DNA of 64,000 nt from Ancylobacter sp. TS-1 (GTDB lineage Bacteria; Pseudomonadota; Alphaproteobacteria; Rhizobiales; Xanthobacteraceae). The DNA is taken from positions 744,001 to 808,000 of the forward strand of contig NZ_CP045144.1 in assembly GCF_009223885.1 (NCBI RefSeq). The letters are read 5' to 3'. The notes beneath the pieces were generated by a model, which saw nothing but the letters and a program-made list of their open reading frames with translations, ran no database searches and was not told the origin of the DNA. The translations under genes were made by a program, and so were the position numbers. Positions 31,531 through 41,150 of this stretch are shown here, piece by piece (positions within the stretch are counted from its first letter, which is position 1; each line of letters starts with the position of its first letter).

Positions 31531-32010
31531 ATGACGACCGCCAAACCCGTGAATCACAAGCCGGTGCGCAAAAGCGCGGCGCGGCTCAACGCCGTTCAGG
31601 CGCTCTACCAGATGGACCTCGCGGCGACGCCGCTGACCGAGATTCTCGCCCAGTTCGAGAGCCACTGGATCGGCCAGGAGATCGAGGGCGAGGAGATCGC
31701 CGGCGCCGACGTCAACCTGTTCCGCGACATCGTGGGCGGCGTGGTGCGCGAGCAGCGCAGCATCGACCCCGTGCTCGACGCCTCGCTGGTGAACGGCTGG
31801 CCCCTCAAGCGCATCGAGGCGGTGCTGCGGGCGGTGCTGCGCGCCGGCGCCTATGAGCTTGCCGAGCGCCGCGACGTCCCGGCGCGGGTCGTGGTGGCCG
31901 AATATGTGAACGTCGCCGCCGCCTTCCTCGACCGCGAGGAGACCGGAATGGTCAATGCCGTGCTCGACGGGATCGCGCGCGAGCAGCGCCCGGCCGAGTT
32001 CACCGGCTAG
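31531..32010 (+). CDS. nusB: transcription antitermination protein NusB
   Basis: NusB with NusE (S10) binds boxA RNA and promotes antitermination of rRNA operons. The 159-residue all-helical protein has ARLNAVQALYQMDLA near its N-terminus and the C-terminal RVVVAEYVNVAAAFLDREETGMVNAVLD, the family hallmark. A basic N-terminal tail precedes the fold. It follows ribH by 6 nt and precedes thiL by 8 nt. Confidence 0.96.
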   Translation: MTTAKPVNHKPVRKSAARLNAVQALYQMDLAATPLTEILAQFESHWIGQEIEGEEIAGADVNLFRDIVGGVVREQRSIDPVLDASLVNGWPLKRIEAVLRAVLRAGAYELAERRDVPARVVVAEYVNVAAAFLDREETGMVNAVLDGIAREQRPAEFTG

Positions 32011-32018
32011 GGGGCTCC

Positions 32019-33014
32019 ATGGCGGCGGGCGGTTCAGGCGAAGACAAGCTGATCGCCCGGTTGTTCGGGTCGGTGGCGACCCATCCCGGCGCGCTCGGCC
32101 TGAAGGACGACGCCGCGCTGCTGGCGGTGCCGGCCGGCCACGAACTGGTTCTCACCAAGGACGCGCTGGTCGCCGGCGTGCATTTCTTCCCCGAGGATCC
32201 GCCGGCCTCCATCGCGCGCAAGGCGATGCGGGTGAACCTCTCCGACCTTGCCGCCAAAGGGGCCGATCCGCTCGGCGTGCTGCTGGCCTTCGCCATCCCG
32301 CCCGACATGGACGCGGCGGCGCTGGAAGCCTTCGCCGGCGGCATTGGCGGCGACGCGGCGCTCTATGGCGCGCCGCTGCTCGGGGGCGACACCGTCCGCA
32401 CGCCCGGTCCCTTCACCGTCTCCATCACCGCCCTCGGTGCCGTGCCGGCCGGCCAGATGGTCCGCCGCGCCACGGCCCGCCCCGGCGAGGCCATCGTGGT
32501 CAGCGGCACCATCGGCGACGGCGCTCTCGGCCTTGCCCTGCGGCTCGATCCGGATCGCCCGGGCTTCGCCGGCCTCGACGCCGCGCTTCTCGATCATCTG
32601 AAGGACCGCTACCTGCATCCGCGCCCGCGGCTGGCGCTGGCCCGCCCGATGCGGGGCCGCGCCAGCGCCGCGATGGACATTTCCGACGGGCTGGTGGGCG
32701 ATCTCGCGAAACTGCTGGCCGCCTCCGGCATCGCCGGCGAGATCGCGGCCGACCGGGTGCCGCTGAGCGCGGCGGCACGGGCCGCCATCCGGGCCGAGCC
32801 CGCCTTGCTGGAGGTCGCGCTGACCGGCGGCGACGATTACGAGATTCTCGCGGTCATGCCCGACGATGAGCTGGGCGCCTTCAACACCTTCGCCACGGCG
32901 GCCGGCATCGGTGTGACGGTGATCGGGCGCACCGGCTCCGGGGAGGGGCTCGTCGTGCGCGATGGCACCGGCGCGCCGATGGCGTTCCCGCGAGGCAGCT
33001 TCAGCCACTTCTGA
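32019..33014 (+). CDS. thiL: thiamine-monophosphate kinase
   Basis: ThiL phosphorylates thiamine phosphate to thiamine diphosphate. The 331-residue protein has the expected early GEDKLIARL, LKDDAALL with its metal-binding Asp pair, the MRVNLSDLAAKGADPLG segment and ALYGAPLLGGDTVR. The domain fold is that of AIR synthase-related ATP enzymes. It ends the glyA-to-thiL operon; the next gene has its own 105-nt upstream gap. Confidence 0.95.
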   Translation: MAAGGSGEDKLIARLFGSVATHPGALGLKDDAALLAVPAGHELVLTKDALVAGVHFFPEDPPASIARKAMRVNLSDLAAKGADPLGVLLAFAIPPDMDAAALEAFAGGIGGDAALYGAPLLGGDTVRTPGPFTVSITALGAVPAGQMVRRATARPGEAIVVSGTIGDGALGLALRLDPDRPGFAGLDAALLDHLKDRYLHPRPRLALARPMRGRASAAMDISDGLVGDLAKLLAASGIAGEIAADRVPLSAAARAAIRAEPALLEVALTGGDDYEILAVMPDDELGAFNTFATAAGIGVTVIGRTGSGEGLVVRDGTGAPMAFPRGSFSHF

Positions 33015-33119
33015 CAAGCCCCGCAAAGGTTGGTCGATTCCCCGATTGCCTGCGCCCGCTGCCCGACCTAGCCTCAGGGCAGGATCCGGAGAACCCGGAC
33101 CGCTATCGGGAACAGTCAC

Positions 33120-33887
33120 ATGAAAATCGCCAAGATTCTGCTGGCCGCCGCTGCCGTGCTCGCCGTCGGCGCCGGTGCCGCGCAGGCCGAGATCAAGAAG
33201 ATCCGCATCGGCACCGAAGGCGCCTATCCGCCCTTCAACTCGGTCGACTCGTCCGGCAAGCTGGTCGGCTTCGACATCGAGATCGGCGAGGCGCTGTGCG
33301 CCAAGATGAAGGCCGAATGCACCTTCGTCGCGCAGGACTGGGACGGCATCATCCCGGCGCTGCTCGCCAAGAAGTACGACGTGATCCTCGCCTCCATGTC
33401 GATCACCGACGAGCGCAAGGAGAAGGTGTCCTTCACCATCCCGTACTACCTGACCCCGGGCAGCTTCATCGCCCCGAAGGACACCAAGCTGACCGCCATC
33501 ACGCCCGAGGCGCTGAAGGGCAAGACCATCGGCGCCCAGTCCTCGACCACCGGCGCGACCTATCTCGAGGACAAGTACAAGGGTTCCGACATCAAGCTCT
33601 ACCCGACCCAGGACGAGGCCAATGCCGACCTCGCCGCCGGCCGCCTCGACGCGGTGCTGGCCGACAAGTTCGTGCTGTACGAATGGCTGGAGAAGTCGAC
33701 GGACGGCAAGTGCTGCAAGTTCATCGGCGCCGACCTCGCCGACGTGAACCCTGACGGCACCGGCATCGCGGTCCGCAAGGACGACAACGAACTGCGCGAG
33801 GCGCTGAACAAGGCGATCAAGGAGATCCAGGCGGACGGTACCTACGCGAAGATCAACGCCAAGTACTTCCCCTTCCCGATCAACTGA
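33120..33887 (+). CDS. amino acid ABC transporter substrate-binding protein
   Basis: This is a 255-residue family 3 periplasmic binding protein of the lysine/arginine/ornithine/histidine type. A Sec signal peptide ends AAQA before mature EIKKIRIGTEG. Ligand-binding blocks AYPPFNSVDSSGKLVGFDIEIG, DWDGIIPALLAKKYD and DERKEKVSFTIPYY are typical. Cys residues near GKCCKF may form a disulfide with earlier cysteines. No permease or ATPase gene is adjacent; instead an FAD amino-acid oxidoreductase follows 58 nt later. Amino acid specificity is inferred from family only. Confidence 0.9.
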   Translation: MKIAKILLAAAAVLAVGAGAAQAEIKKIRIGTEGAYPPFNSVDSSGKLVGFDIEIGEALCAKMKAECTFVAQDWDGIIPALLAKKYDVILASMSITDERKEKVSFTIPYYLTPGSFIAPKDTKLTAITPEALKGKTIGAQSSTTGATYLEDKYKGSDIKLYPTQDEANADLAAGRLDAVLADKFVLYEWLEKSTDGKCCKFIGADLADVNPDGTGIAVRKDDNELREALNKAIKEIQADGTYAKINAKYFPFPIN

Positions 33888-33945
33888 TACGATCCGGCGG
33901 CGGGGGCCACGCCTCCGCCGTCCTCCCTCCCGGAAAGCGCGCTCC

Positions 33946-35184
33946 ATGAAGACCGACACGATCGTGCTCGGTGCCGGCATCGTCGGCACCTGCATCGCCC
34001 TGAATCTCGCGCAGCGGGGCCGTTCGGTGGTCCTCGTCGACCGCCGGGGACCCGGCGAGGAGACCTCCTACGGCAATGCCGGGCTGGTCGAGAGGGCGTC
34101 GATCTACCCGGTCGCCTTCCCGCGCCAGCTTTCCGCGCTGATCGACGTCGCGCTCGGTCGCAATCCGGCCGCCAACTATCACTGGAACGCGCTGCCGCGC
34201 CTGCTGCCGTGGATGTATGCCTATTGGCGGTCCTCGGCGCCCGACCGCATCCTGGCTTATGCGCGCTCCATCGAGACGCTGCTCGCGCGCAGCATCGAGG
34301 AGCACGACCGCCTCGCCCGGGCGAGCGCCGCGCAGCATTTTTTCCGCGAGGGCGGCTGGCTCAAGCTCTACCGCACCGAGGCAGGGCTGGCCAATGAGCG
34401 TCGCGAATTTCCTCTGGCGCGCCAGTATGGCCTCTCCGCCCGCGAGATCGGCGTCGACGAGGCGCTCGACATGGAGCCCTCGCTGCGCCCGGTGTTCCGC
34501 GGCGCGGTGATCTGGTCCGATCCGCATTCGGTGTCGAGCCCCGGCGGCGTGACGCAGGCCTATGCGGCGCAGTTCGGTGCTCTCGGCGGGCAGGTGCGCC
34601 GGGGCGACGCGCGCACCCTCGCCCGGCTCGGCTCGGGCTGGGCGGTCAATACCGAGGAAGGCAGCGTCGAGGCGCCCGAGGTCGTGGTGGCGCTCGGCCC
34701 GTGGGCGATGGACGTGCTGCGTCCCTTCGGCGTGCGGCTGCCGCTGGAGGTCAAGCGCGGCTATCACATGCACTATCATGCCGAAGGCGGCGCCAGCCTC
34801 TCGCGTCCGGTACTGGACGAGGAGGGCGGCTATGTCATCACACCGATGGTCGGCGGCATCCGCCTGACCACGGGCGTCGAGTTCGCCCGGCGCGATGCGC
34901 CCAAGACCCCGGTGCAGCTCGACAAGACGGAGGTGCTGGCGCGGGGCCTGTTTCCGCTGGGGCCGCGCGCCGAGCCCGAGCCGTGGCTCGGCTGCCGGCC
35001 GGCCTTCCCGGATATGCTGCCCGCCATTGGCAGGGCGCCGGGACAGAAGGGGATGTGGCTCGCCATCGGCCACCAGCATCTCGGCTTCACGCTCGGCCCG
35101 ATCACCGGGCGGCTGCTCGCCGAGATGATGAGCGGCGAGGCGCCCTGCGCCGATCCCGCCCCGTTCTCGCCGGAGCGGTTCTGA
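33946..35184 (+). CDS. FAD-dependent D-amino-acid dehydrogenase-like oxidoreductase
   Basis: The 412-residue protein has an N-terminal Rossmann FAD motif, VLGAGIVGTCIALNLAQRG, followed by VVLVDRRGPGEETSYGNAG, the DadA-type second motif. The C-terminal AIGHQHLGFTLGPITGRLLAEM closes the FAD site. It resembles the membrane-associated DadA subfamily, which oxidises D-amino acids to 2-oxoacids and feeds electrons to the respiratory chain. The preceding amino-acid binding protein on the same strand suggests joint use of an imported amino acid. Substrate is not determinable from sequence. Confidence 0.85.
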   Translation: MKTDTIVLGAGIVGTCIALNLAQRGRSVVLVDRRGPGEETSYGNAGLVERASIYPVAFPRQLSALIDVALGRNPAANYHWNALPRLLPWMYAYWRSSAPDRILAYARSIETLLARSIEEHDRLARASAAQHFFREGGWLKLYRTEAGLANERREFPLARQYGLSAREIGVDEALDMEPSLRPVFRGAVIWSDPHSVSSPGGVTQAYAAQFGALGGQVRRGDARTLARLGSGWAVNTEEGSVEAPEVVVALGPWAMDVLRPFGVRLPLEVKRGYHMHYHAEGGASLSRPVLDEEGGYVITPMVGGIRLTTGVEFARRDAPKTPVQLDKTEVLARGLFPLGPRAEPEPWLGCRPAFPDMLPAIGRAPGQKGMWLAIGHQHLGFTLGPITGRLLAEMMSGEAPCADPAPFSPERF

Positions 35185-35191
35185 GACGCGA

Positions 35192-35731
35192 TCAGATGCC
35201 CGGCGTGAACGTGGTGGCGTCGAAGATCTGGCCGAGGAGCGAGACTTCCTGACCGCCGGTCGGCGTGCTGCGGCTGATGAAGTCGAACACCTTGCCGTCC
35301 TTCAGCCCGTAGTCCGCGACGCGCGTCACCCGCTTGTCCTTGGGATCGAAATAGACCGCGACGACGCGCTGGTCGATGATCTCCGGCCGCAGGAACATGA
35401 CCTTCTTGGCCTTCTGCGAAATGTAATAGAACACCTCGCCGTCCACCGTGGCGACGGTGGAGGGGGTGCCGAGCACCAGCAGCACCTGCTCCTGGCTCGA
35501 CCCGACCGGGATCTGTTCGAGCGCGCCCTCGGCCACCACATAGCCGCGCTGCTGCTCGGAAACGAAGTTGGTGGGCTGGCGCGGAAGCCCAAGGGCCGAT
35601 GTCGCCACGGGCAGATTGTCCGAGGAACAGGCAGGCAGGCCGAGCGCCGCCACACCGGCGGTCGCCAGGGCTGCAAGGCGGGCGAGCCGGGTGCGGGAAG
35701 CCCCCTTGTGCGTCACGCGCGTCGATGCCAT
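35192..35731 (-). CDS. bamE: outer membrane assembly lipoprotein BamE
   Basis: BamE is a lipoprotein of the BAM complex that assembles outer-membrane beta-barrels. The 179-residue precursor has a basic N-terminus, a hydrophobic signal and a lipobox LPAC. The mature SmpA/OmlA domain shows IPVGSSQEQVLLVLGTPST and VFYYISQ, followed by an extended C-terminal part. It converges on the FAD oxidoreductase gene with a 7-nt gap and is divergent from the CBP3 chaperone gene, as in many alphaproteobacteria. Confidence 0.92.
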   Translation of the reverse strand: MASTRVTHKGASRTRLARLAALATAGVAALGLPACSSDNLPVATSALGLPRQPTNFVSEQQRGYVVAEGALEQIPVGSSQEQVLLVLGTPSTVATVDGEVFYYISQKAKKVMFLRPEIIDQRVVAVYFDPKDKRVTRVADYGLKDGKVFDFISRSTPTGGQEVSLLGQIFDATTFTPGI

Positions 35732-35946
35732 TCACTCAACTCCAGACCTTATTCGCCGTCGGGACGCAGGGTCCCGCGCGGCGCCATTTGGCAGAAAGCA
35801 CAGGGCGGGTCCCCAAGGCAACCCGCCGGGACGCGTCGCGGCGGCGTGATCGTGCCGGGGTTGCCAGCGTCACCCGTCCGCGCTACCCCGCGCAACACCG
35901 CATCCGCCACAGCGGGGCGGGGGCGTGAACGCGGCAGGAGCCGTCC

Positions 35947-36510
35947 ATGATTCTGCGTTTCTTCCGTCGGGATGACGGAGGCGAGACCATTCAGCGGCTC
36001 TATGGCGCGATCGTGGCGCGATCGCGCGATCCGGTATTCTATCTCGATTACAAGGTTCCCGACAGCGTCGAGGGTCGCTTCGAGATGATCCTCGTGCACG
36101 CCTTCCTGCTGTTCCACCGGCTCAGGGGCGAAAGCGAGGAGCACCGCCAGCTCGGCCAGCGCGTCTTCGACGTGTTCTGCACCGACATGGACGCCAATCT
36201 GCGCGAGATGGGCGTGGGCGACCTCACCGTGCCGAAGAAGATGAAGCGGGTGACGGAATCCTTCTATGGCCGCGTGAGCGTCTATGAGGGCCCCGTCGAT
36301 GCCGGCGACACCGGCGCCCTCGCCGAAGCCGTTCTGCGCAACGTCTACGGTTCGGATTCCGAGCGGACCCTTCAGGCGGCGGCGCTTGCGGCGTATATGA
36401 TCAAGGCGGCCGACGCGCTGAAGGCGACGCCCTACGACACTTTCGCCGACGGCCAGTTCCCGCTGCCCGAGCCGGCGCAGATCAGCTTCACGGAGACCAC
36501 CCCGTCATGA
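35947..36510 (+). CDS. ubiquinol-cytochrome c chaperone (CBP3 family)
   Basis: The 187-residue protein belongs to the CBP3/UQCC1 chaperone family, which assists assembly of cytochrome bc1. Conserved segments include LYGAIVARSRDPVFYLDYKVPD, RFEMILVHAFLLFHRL, FDVFCTDMDANLREMGVGD and the KKMKRVTESFYGR block. It overlaps the downstream DUF177 gene by 4 nt (ATGA). The divergent bamE gene and this CBP3-DUF177-plsX order are typical of alphaproteobacteria. Confidence 0.92.
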   Translation: MILRFFRRDDGGETIQRLYGAIVARSRDPVFYLDYKVPDSVEGRFEMILVHAFLLFHRLRGESEEHRQLGQRVFDVFCTDMDANLREMGVGDLTVPKKMKRVTESFYGRVSVYEGPVDAGDTGALAEAVLRNVYGSDSERTLQAAALAAYMIKAADALKATPYDTFADGQFPLPEPAQISFTETTPS

Positions 36511-37040
36511 CGGACGCATCGCCCCTTGCCCGTCCCGTTCTCGTGGCAAGCCTGCCCGACGACGGGCTCACCCTGAAATTCGCCCCCGACGCGCCCGCGC
36601 GCGCCGCGCTTGCCGAGGATTTCGGCATTCCCGGCATTCCCTCACTGACGGCGGAGGTGAAGCTCAAGCCCGAGCGCGCCGGGCGGGTCCGCGTGACCGG
36701 GCATCTCGATGCGGTGGTGACGCAGACCTGCGTCGTCTCGCTGGAGAATTTCGACACCCGCGTGTCGGAAGACATCGACATGCGCTTCGCGCCGGAGTCG
36801 CAGATTCCCCCGGTCCGCCCCGGCGCCGAGATCGACGTGACCGAGCTTGACCTGCCGGACCCGCTGATCGACGGCACGATCGACGTCGGCGCGGTGGTGG
36901 CGGAGTTCCTCGCCCTCGGCCTCGATCCCCATCCGCGCAAGCCCGGCGCGGCCTTCGCCGGCCCGGCCGAGCCCGCGCCGGAGGAAGCCTCGCCCTTCGC
37001 CACGCTGGCGCGGTTGCACAAGGACGACGGCACCAATTAG
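36507..37040 (+). CDS. YceD-family protein (DUF177)
   Basis: The 177-residue protein matches DUF177/YceD, a family implicated in 23S rRNA accumulation and usually located near rpmF-plsX. The central segment VTGHLDAVVTQTCVVSLENFDTRV followed by DIDMRF, and the acidic stretch TELDLPDPLIDGTIDVGAVVAEFLAL, are characteristic. It is coupled to the CBP3 gene by a 4-nt overlap; plsX starts 120 nt later. rpmF is not beside it here. Confidence 0.88.
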   Translation: MTDASPLARPVLVASLPDDGLTLKFAPDAPARAALAEDFGIPGIPSLTAEVKLKPERAGRVRVTGHLDAVVTQTCVVSLENFDTRVSEDIDMRFAPESQIPPVRPGAEIDVTELDLPDPLIDGTIDVGAVVAEFLALGLDPHPRKPGAAFAGPAEPAPEEASPFATLARLHKDDGTN

Positions 37041-37160
37041 GGCCCCGCGAGCGGCAAAAACGCACGACGCTATTGTCATGGCCCCGCATCTGGGGCATGC
37101 CGTCTGCGCCGCTCCGGCATTCAGCCGCCGCCCCCACGACCAACGAGACCACGCCGCGAG

Positions 37161-38240
37161 ATGACCTCGACCGTCCGAATAGCGCTCGATGTCATGGGCG
37201 GCGACCACGGGCCCGGCGTCGTTCTGCCCGGCGCGGAGATCGCCCTGACGCGGCACCCGGATATCAGCTTCCTGCTGTTCGGCGATTCCGCCCGCATCAA
37301 CGAGATACTGGCCCGCCATCCGCGCCTCGCCGCCGCCAGCCGCGTCATCCACACCGATGTCGTCGTGCAGATGGAGGACAAGCCGAGCCAGGCGCTGCGC
37401 CGTGGCCGCCGGGTGTCTTCCATGTGGCGGGCGATCGACGCGGTGCGCCTCGGCGAGGCCGATTGCGCCGTCTCCGCCGGCAATACCGGCGCGCTGATGG
37501 CCATGGCGAAGGTCAATCTCAAGACCATGGCCGGCATCAGCCGTCCCGCCATCGCCTGCCTGTGGCCGACCATGCGCGGCGAGAGCGTGGTGCTCGACGT
37601 CGGCGCCTCCATCGGCGCTTCCGCCCAGCATCTCGTCGACATGGCGGTGATGGGCGCGGCCATGGCGCGCATCGTCTTCGACATAGAGCGCCCGACCGTC
37701 GGCCTGCTCAATGTCGGCGTCGAGGAGATCAAGGGCGTCGAGGAGGTCAAGGAGGCCGCCATCGCGCTGCGCGAGTCGAACCATCCGGGCCTCGCCTATA
37801 AGGGGTTCGTCGAGGGCGACGACATCGGGCGCGGCACGGTCGACGTGGTGGTGACGGAGGGCTTCTCCGGCAATATCGCGCTCAAGACCGCCGAAGGCAC
37901 CGCCAAGCAGGTCGCCGAGTTCCTGCGCGGCGCCATCCAGCGCAGTTTTCTCGCCCGGATCGGCTATGTGCTGGCCCGCGGCGCCTTCAACGCGCTGCGC
38001 GAGAAGCTCGATCCGCGCAAGTCGAATGGCGGCGTGTTCCTCGGCCTCAATGGCGTCGTCATCAAGAGTCATGGCGGAACCGACGCCGAGGGCTTCGCCT
38101 CGGCGGTCGATATCGGCTACGACATGGTGCGCTACGAACTGCTGTCCCGCATCGAGGCGGGAATGAATGATCGTCCGCAGGTCGGCGCCCGCGCCGGCGC
38201 GGATGCCACGGTTTCAGACGAGTTACAGGTTTCATCGTGA
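37161..38240 (+). CDS. plsX: phosphate acyltransferase PlsX
   Basis: PlsX converts acyl-ACP to acyl-phosphate for phospholipid synthesis with PlsY. The 359-residue protein begins [23 protein letters not shown] and contains [19 protein letters not shown] and the C-terminal [16 protein letters not shown]. It overlaps the GTG start of fabH by 4 nt. The plsX-fabH-ihfA-MerR string is conserved in alphaproteobacteria and links membrane lipid initiation with nucleoid genes. Confidence 0.97.
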   Translation: MTSTVRIALDVMGGDHGPGVVLPGAEIALTRHPDISFLLFGDSARINEILARHPRLAAASRVIHTDVVVQMEDKPSQALRRGRRVSSMWRAIDAVRLGEADCAVSAGNTGALMAMAKVNLKTMAGISRPAIACLWPTMRGESVVLDVGASIGASAQHLVDMAVMGAAMARIVFDIERPTVGLLNVGVEEIKGVEEVKEAAIALRESNHPGLAYKGFVEGDDIGRGTVDVVVTEGFSGNIALKTAEGTAKQVAEFLRGAIQRSFLARIGYVLARGAFNALREKLDPRKSNGGVFLGLNGVVIKSHGGTDAEGFASAVDIGYDMVRYELLSRIEAGMNDRPQVGARAGADATVSDELQVSS

Positions 38241-39208
38241 GTGCAATCCGTTCCGTTGTGCGCGGGGTCGGCTCCTATCTGCCGGCCCGCTGTCTGACCA
38301 ATGCCGACCTCGCGCAGATGGTCGACACCTCGGACGAATGGATTGTCCAGCGCACGGGCATCCGCACCCGCCACATCGCCGCCGAGGGGGAGGTGACGTC
38401 GGATCTCGCGCTCGCCGCGGCCCGGGCGGCACTCGCCGATGCCGGCCTTGAGGCGGCCGACATCGACCTGATCGTGCTGGCGACCTCCACGCCCGACAAC
38501 ACCTTCCCGGCGACGGCGGTGAGCGTGCAGGCGGGCCTCGGCATCACCCACGGCGCCGCCTTCGACCTGCAGGCGGTGTGCTCGGGCTTCGTCTACGCGC
38601 TGGCCACGGCCGACAATTTCCTGAAGTCCGGCAGCTACCGCCGCTGCCTCGTCATCGGGGCGGAGACCTTCTCGCGCATCCTCGACTGGTCGGACCGCAC
38701 GACCTGCGTGCTGTTCGGCGACGGTGCCGGCGCGATGGTGCTGGAGGCCGTGCGCGACGAGGCGGAGGGGCGCGGCGTGCTCACCACCCATCTGCGCTCG
38801 GACGGCCGCTTCAAGAACAAGCTGTTCGTCGATGGCGGCGTGTCCTCCACCCGCAGCGTCGGCTATCTCCGCATGGAGGGCCGCGAGGTGTTCCGCCATG
38901 CCGTCGGCATGATCACCGACGTCATCGTCGATGCCTTCGAGACCACGGGCGAGAACGCCGAGACGATCGACTGGTTCGTGCCGCATCAGGCGAACCGGCG
39001 CATCATCGACGCCAGCGCGGTCAAGCTTGGCATCGCGCCCGAGAAGGTCGTGATCACCGTCGACCAGCATGGCAACACTTCGGCGGCATCCATCCCGCTC
39101 GCACTGGCGGCCGCCCATGCCGACGGACGCATCAAGCGGGGCGATCTGGTGCTGCTGGAGGCAATGGGCGGGGGCTTCACCTGGGGTTCAGCGCTGGTTC
39201 GCTGGTAA
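38237..39208 (+). CDS. fabH: beta-ketoacyl-ACP synthase III
   Basis: FabH starts fatty acid chains by condensing acetyl-CoA with malonyl-ACP. The 323-residue thiolase-fold protein has the catalytic Cys in [12 protein letters not shown], His in [10 protein letters not shown] and Asn in QHGNTSAAS. The start is a GTG whose last two bases are shared with the plsX TGA. ihfA lies 99 nt downstream with its own candidate promoter. Confidence 0.97.
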   Translation: MSAIRSVVRGVGSYLPARCLTNADLAQMVDTSDEWIVQRTGIRTRHIAAEGEVTSDLALAAARAALADAGLEAADIDLIVLATSTPDNTFPATAVSVQAGLGITHGAAFDLQAVCSGFVYALATADNFLKSGSYRRCLVIGAETFSRILDWSDRTTCVLFGDGAGAMVLEAVRDEAEGRGVLTTHLRSDGRFKNKLFVDGGVSSTRSVGYLRMEGREVFRHAVGMITDVIVDAFETTGENAETIDWFVPHQANRRIIDASAVKLGIAPEKVVITVDQHGNTSAASIPLALAAAHADGRIKRGDLVLLEAMGGGFTWGSALVRW

Positions 39209-39233
39209 TCGGCGTATCGGGCGCGACGCACCG

Positions 39234-39263
39234 TTGACCGGCGACGGCGACGGCGCCTAGTTT
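39234..39263 (+). promoter_or_regulatory. candidate ihfA promoter
   Basis: TTGACC (39234-39239) and TAGTTT (39258-39263) are spaced by 18 nt in the gap between fabH and ihfA, 45 nt before the ihfA start codon. Confidence 0.4.
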
Positions 39264-39307
39264 CAACGTTCGACAACAACGGTTTCGACGGAACGGGGAA
39301 GACGACA

Positions 39308-39613
39308 ATGGCCGGTCGTACCATTACGCGCGCCGATCTGTGCGAGGCGGTTTACCAGCGCGTCGGGCTCTCGCGCACCGAGTCGGCGGCTCTCGTCGAG
39401 ACGGTGCTGACCGAGATCGCCGACTGCGTGGCGCGCGGCGAGACCGTGAAGCTGTCCTCCTTCGGCTCCTTCGTCGTCCGCCAGAAGGGCGAGCGCGTCG
39501 GCCGCAACCCGAAGACCGGCGAGGAGGTGCCGATCGCGCCCCGCCGCGTCATGGTGTTCAAGCCGTCCAACATCCTCAAACAGCAGATCAACGCCGCCGC
39601 GCCCGAATCGTGA
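39308..39613 (+). CDS. ihfA: integration host factor subunit alpha
   Basis: IHF-alpha pairs with IHF-beta to bend DNA at specific sites. The 101-residue protein has the HU/IHF fold; the DNA-binding arm reads [23 protein letters not shown]. The family start [22 protein letters not shown] is clear. It overlaps the GTG start of the MerR-family gene by 4 nt, the conserved ihfA-MerR pairing. Confidence 0.96.
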   Translation: MAGRTITRADLCEAVYQRVGLSRTESAALVETVLTEIADCVARGETVKLSSFGSFVVRQKGERVGRNPKTGEEVPIAPRRVMVFKPSNILKQQINAAAPES

Positions 39614-40698
39614 GTGTCCGACAGGAGCAGCCGAGCGTGGAGAAGGGGCCCGACGCCTTCCGCACGATCAGCGAGGTCGCGGAGGATCTCGACCTGCCGC
39701 AGCACGTGCTGCGCTTCTGGGAAACGCGCTTTCCACAGATCCGCCCGCTCAAGCGCGGCGGCGGACGGCGCTATTACCGCCCGGACGATGTCGAGCTGCT
39801 GCGCGGCATCCGCCATCTCCTCTACGGGGAAGGCTACACGATCCGCGGCGTGCAGCGCATCCTGAAGGACGAAGGCCCGCGCTATGTCCAGGCCATCTGG
39901 CGCGACGCCGAGGCGGAAGCCGAGCAGATCGCCGAGCTCGACGCGCGCGAGGAGCGTGCCGTGCGCGCCGCGACGGTCGATGCCGGGCATCCCGGACGCG
40001 ACCGTGCCGAGGAACCGCCGCGTGCGGGCCCGCTGAGCGGCATTCTGAACCTTCTGCCGATGCGCCAGCGCGAGCCGGCGGAGGAGCCGCCCGCGCGCCG
40101 TGCCAAGCGCCGGCCGGAGGCCGATCCCGATCTGCTGGAACTGCCGCTGCTGCCGGACCTGGCGCCGCAGGTGCGCCCGCCGCGCGTCGAGCCGCCGCTG
40201 GGCCGGGCCGAGGCGACGCCGCGCCCGATGGCGCCGCTGCCGCCCGTGGCGCCGGAAGGCGAGGGCGGCCGGTTCGCGCCGGCGCCGTCGACGCCTTCCT
40301 ATCCCGACGCTGACGAGGCGGCGGACTTTGAGCCGCGCCCCTTCGATCCGCGCCCGGTGGAACCGCCGGCCGCGGAGACGCGCGCGCCTGAGAGCCGGCC
40401 GGCTTTCGCCTTCCGTCCCGTCGCCGTCGAGCCCGTGGTCGACGAGCCCCGTCAGGACATTGATTACGTGCCGGAGCGCCATCGTCCGGCGCAGGCCATG
40501 CCGCCGCTGCCGGTTGCCCCGACGCCGGTGACTCAGGCGCCGGCACAGGCACCGCTGCGCGCGGGCGGGGTACAGGAGAACGAGTTCCCCGCCCGGGCGA
40601 AGCTGAGCCGCGACGACGTCCAGCGGCTGCAAGCCGCGCTGTACGAGCTTCAGGACTGTCGCCGCATACTCGACGCCGCACGCGACCGGGACGGCTGA
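39610..40698 (+). CDS. MerR-family transcriptional regulator with long disordered tail
   Basis: The N-terminal domain (about residues 15-85) is a MerR-type winged helix: [43 protein letters not shown] and [14 protein letters not shown]. The central region of roughly 200 residues is low-complexity Pro/Ala/Glu/Arg and likely disordered. A short conserved helix, [16 protein letters not shown], ends the protein. No metal-binding cysteine pair typical of metal sensors is visible. A GTG start overlaps the ihfA stop by 4 nt. Targets are unknown. Confidence 0.85.
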   Translation: MSVRQEQPSVEKGPDAFRTISEVAEDLDLPQHVLRFWETRFPQIRPLKRGGGRRYYRPDDVELLRGIRHLLYGEGYTIRGVQRILKDEGPRYVQAIWRDAEAEAEQIAELDAREERAVRAATVDAGHPGRDRAEEPPRAGPLSGILNLLPMRQREPAEEPPARRAKRRPEADPDLLELPLLPDLAPQVRPPRVEPPLGRAEATPRPMAPLPPVAPEGEGGRFAPAPSTPSYPDADEAADFEPRPFDPRPVEPPAAETRAPESRPAFAFRPVAVEPVVDEPRQDIDYVPERHRPAQAMPPLPVAPTPVTQAPAQAPLRAGGVQENEFPARAKLSRDDVQRLQAALYELQDCRRILDAARDRDG

Positions 40699-40727
40699 CG
40701 CGTCCGGTCTGGCGTCTTTCTCGGACC

Positions 40728-41150
40728 TCAGTCGACGACGGCGATGTCGACCCTGGCGACGCCCCGGCTGCGGAAGCCGAGTTCATCGGCGACGGCGGTC
40801 GAGACGTCGATGATGCGGCCCTTCACGAAGGGGCCGCGATCGTTGATCCGCACCACCACCGAACGGCCATTGGCCTTGTTCGTGACGCGGACCTTCGTGT
40901 TGAAGGGCAGGCTGCGATGCGCGGCCGTCATGGCACTCGCGCTGTGCCGCTCGCCATTCGCCGTGCGGCCACCATACCCGTAATACGACGCCATTCCGGA
41001 CGTCGATATTTTGCTCTTCTGGTCAGCAAGGGCAGCATTGCCGCCGGTGATAAAGATGATCCCCGCCGCGAACGCCGCGCTGGCGACCCGTCCCGTTCCC
41101 CAAGCCGTCAATACCCTCGTCCTTCTCCTGTTGCAGACAGAGTCGTGCAT
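40728..41150 (-). CDS. rlpA: septal ring lytic transglycosylase RlpA-like protein
   Basis: The 140-residue protein has a positively charged N-terminus with one hydrophobic segment (signal peptide or anchor) and a double-psi beta-barrel domain. RlpA signatures are GMASYYG, RTANGERHSASAMTAAHRSLPFNTKVRVTN and VVVRINDRGPFVKGRIIDVS, including the catalytic Asp of the family. It lacks the SPOR domain of E. coli RlpA. Ribosome-site-like AGGAGAAGG lies inside the annotated N-terminus, so an internal TTG at 41111 is a possible true start. Confidence 0.88.
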   Translation of the reverse strand: MHDSVCNRRRTRVLTAWGTGRVASAAFAAGIIFITGGNAALADQKSKISTSGMASYYGYGGRTANGERHSASAMTAAHRSLPFNTKVRVTNKANGRSVVVRINDRGPFVKGRIIDVSTAVADELGFRSRGVARVDIAVVD

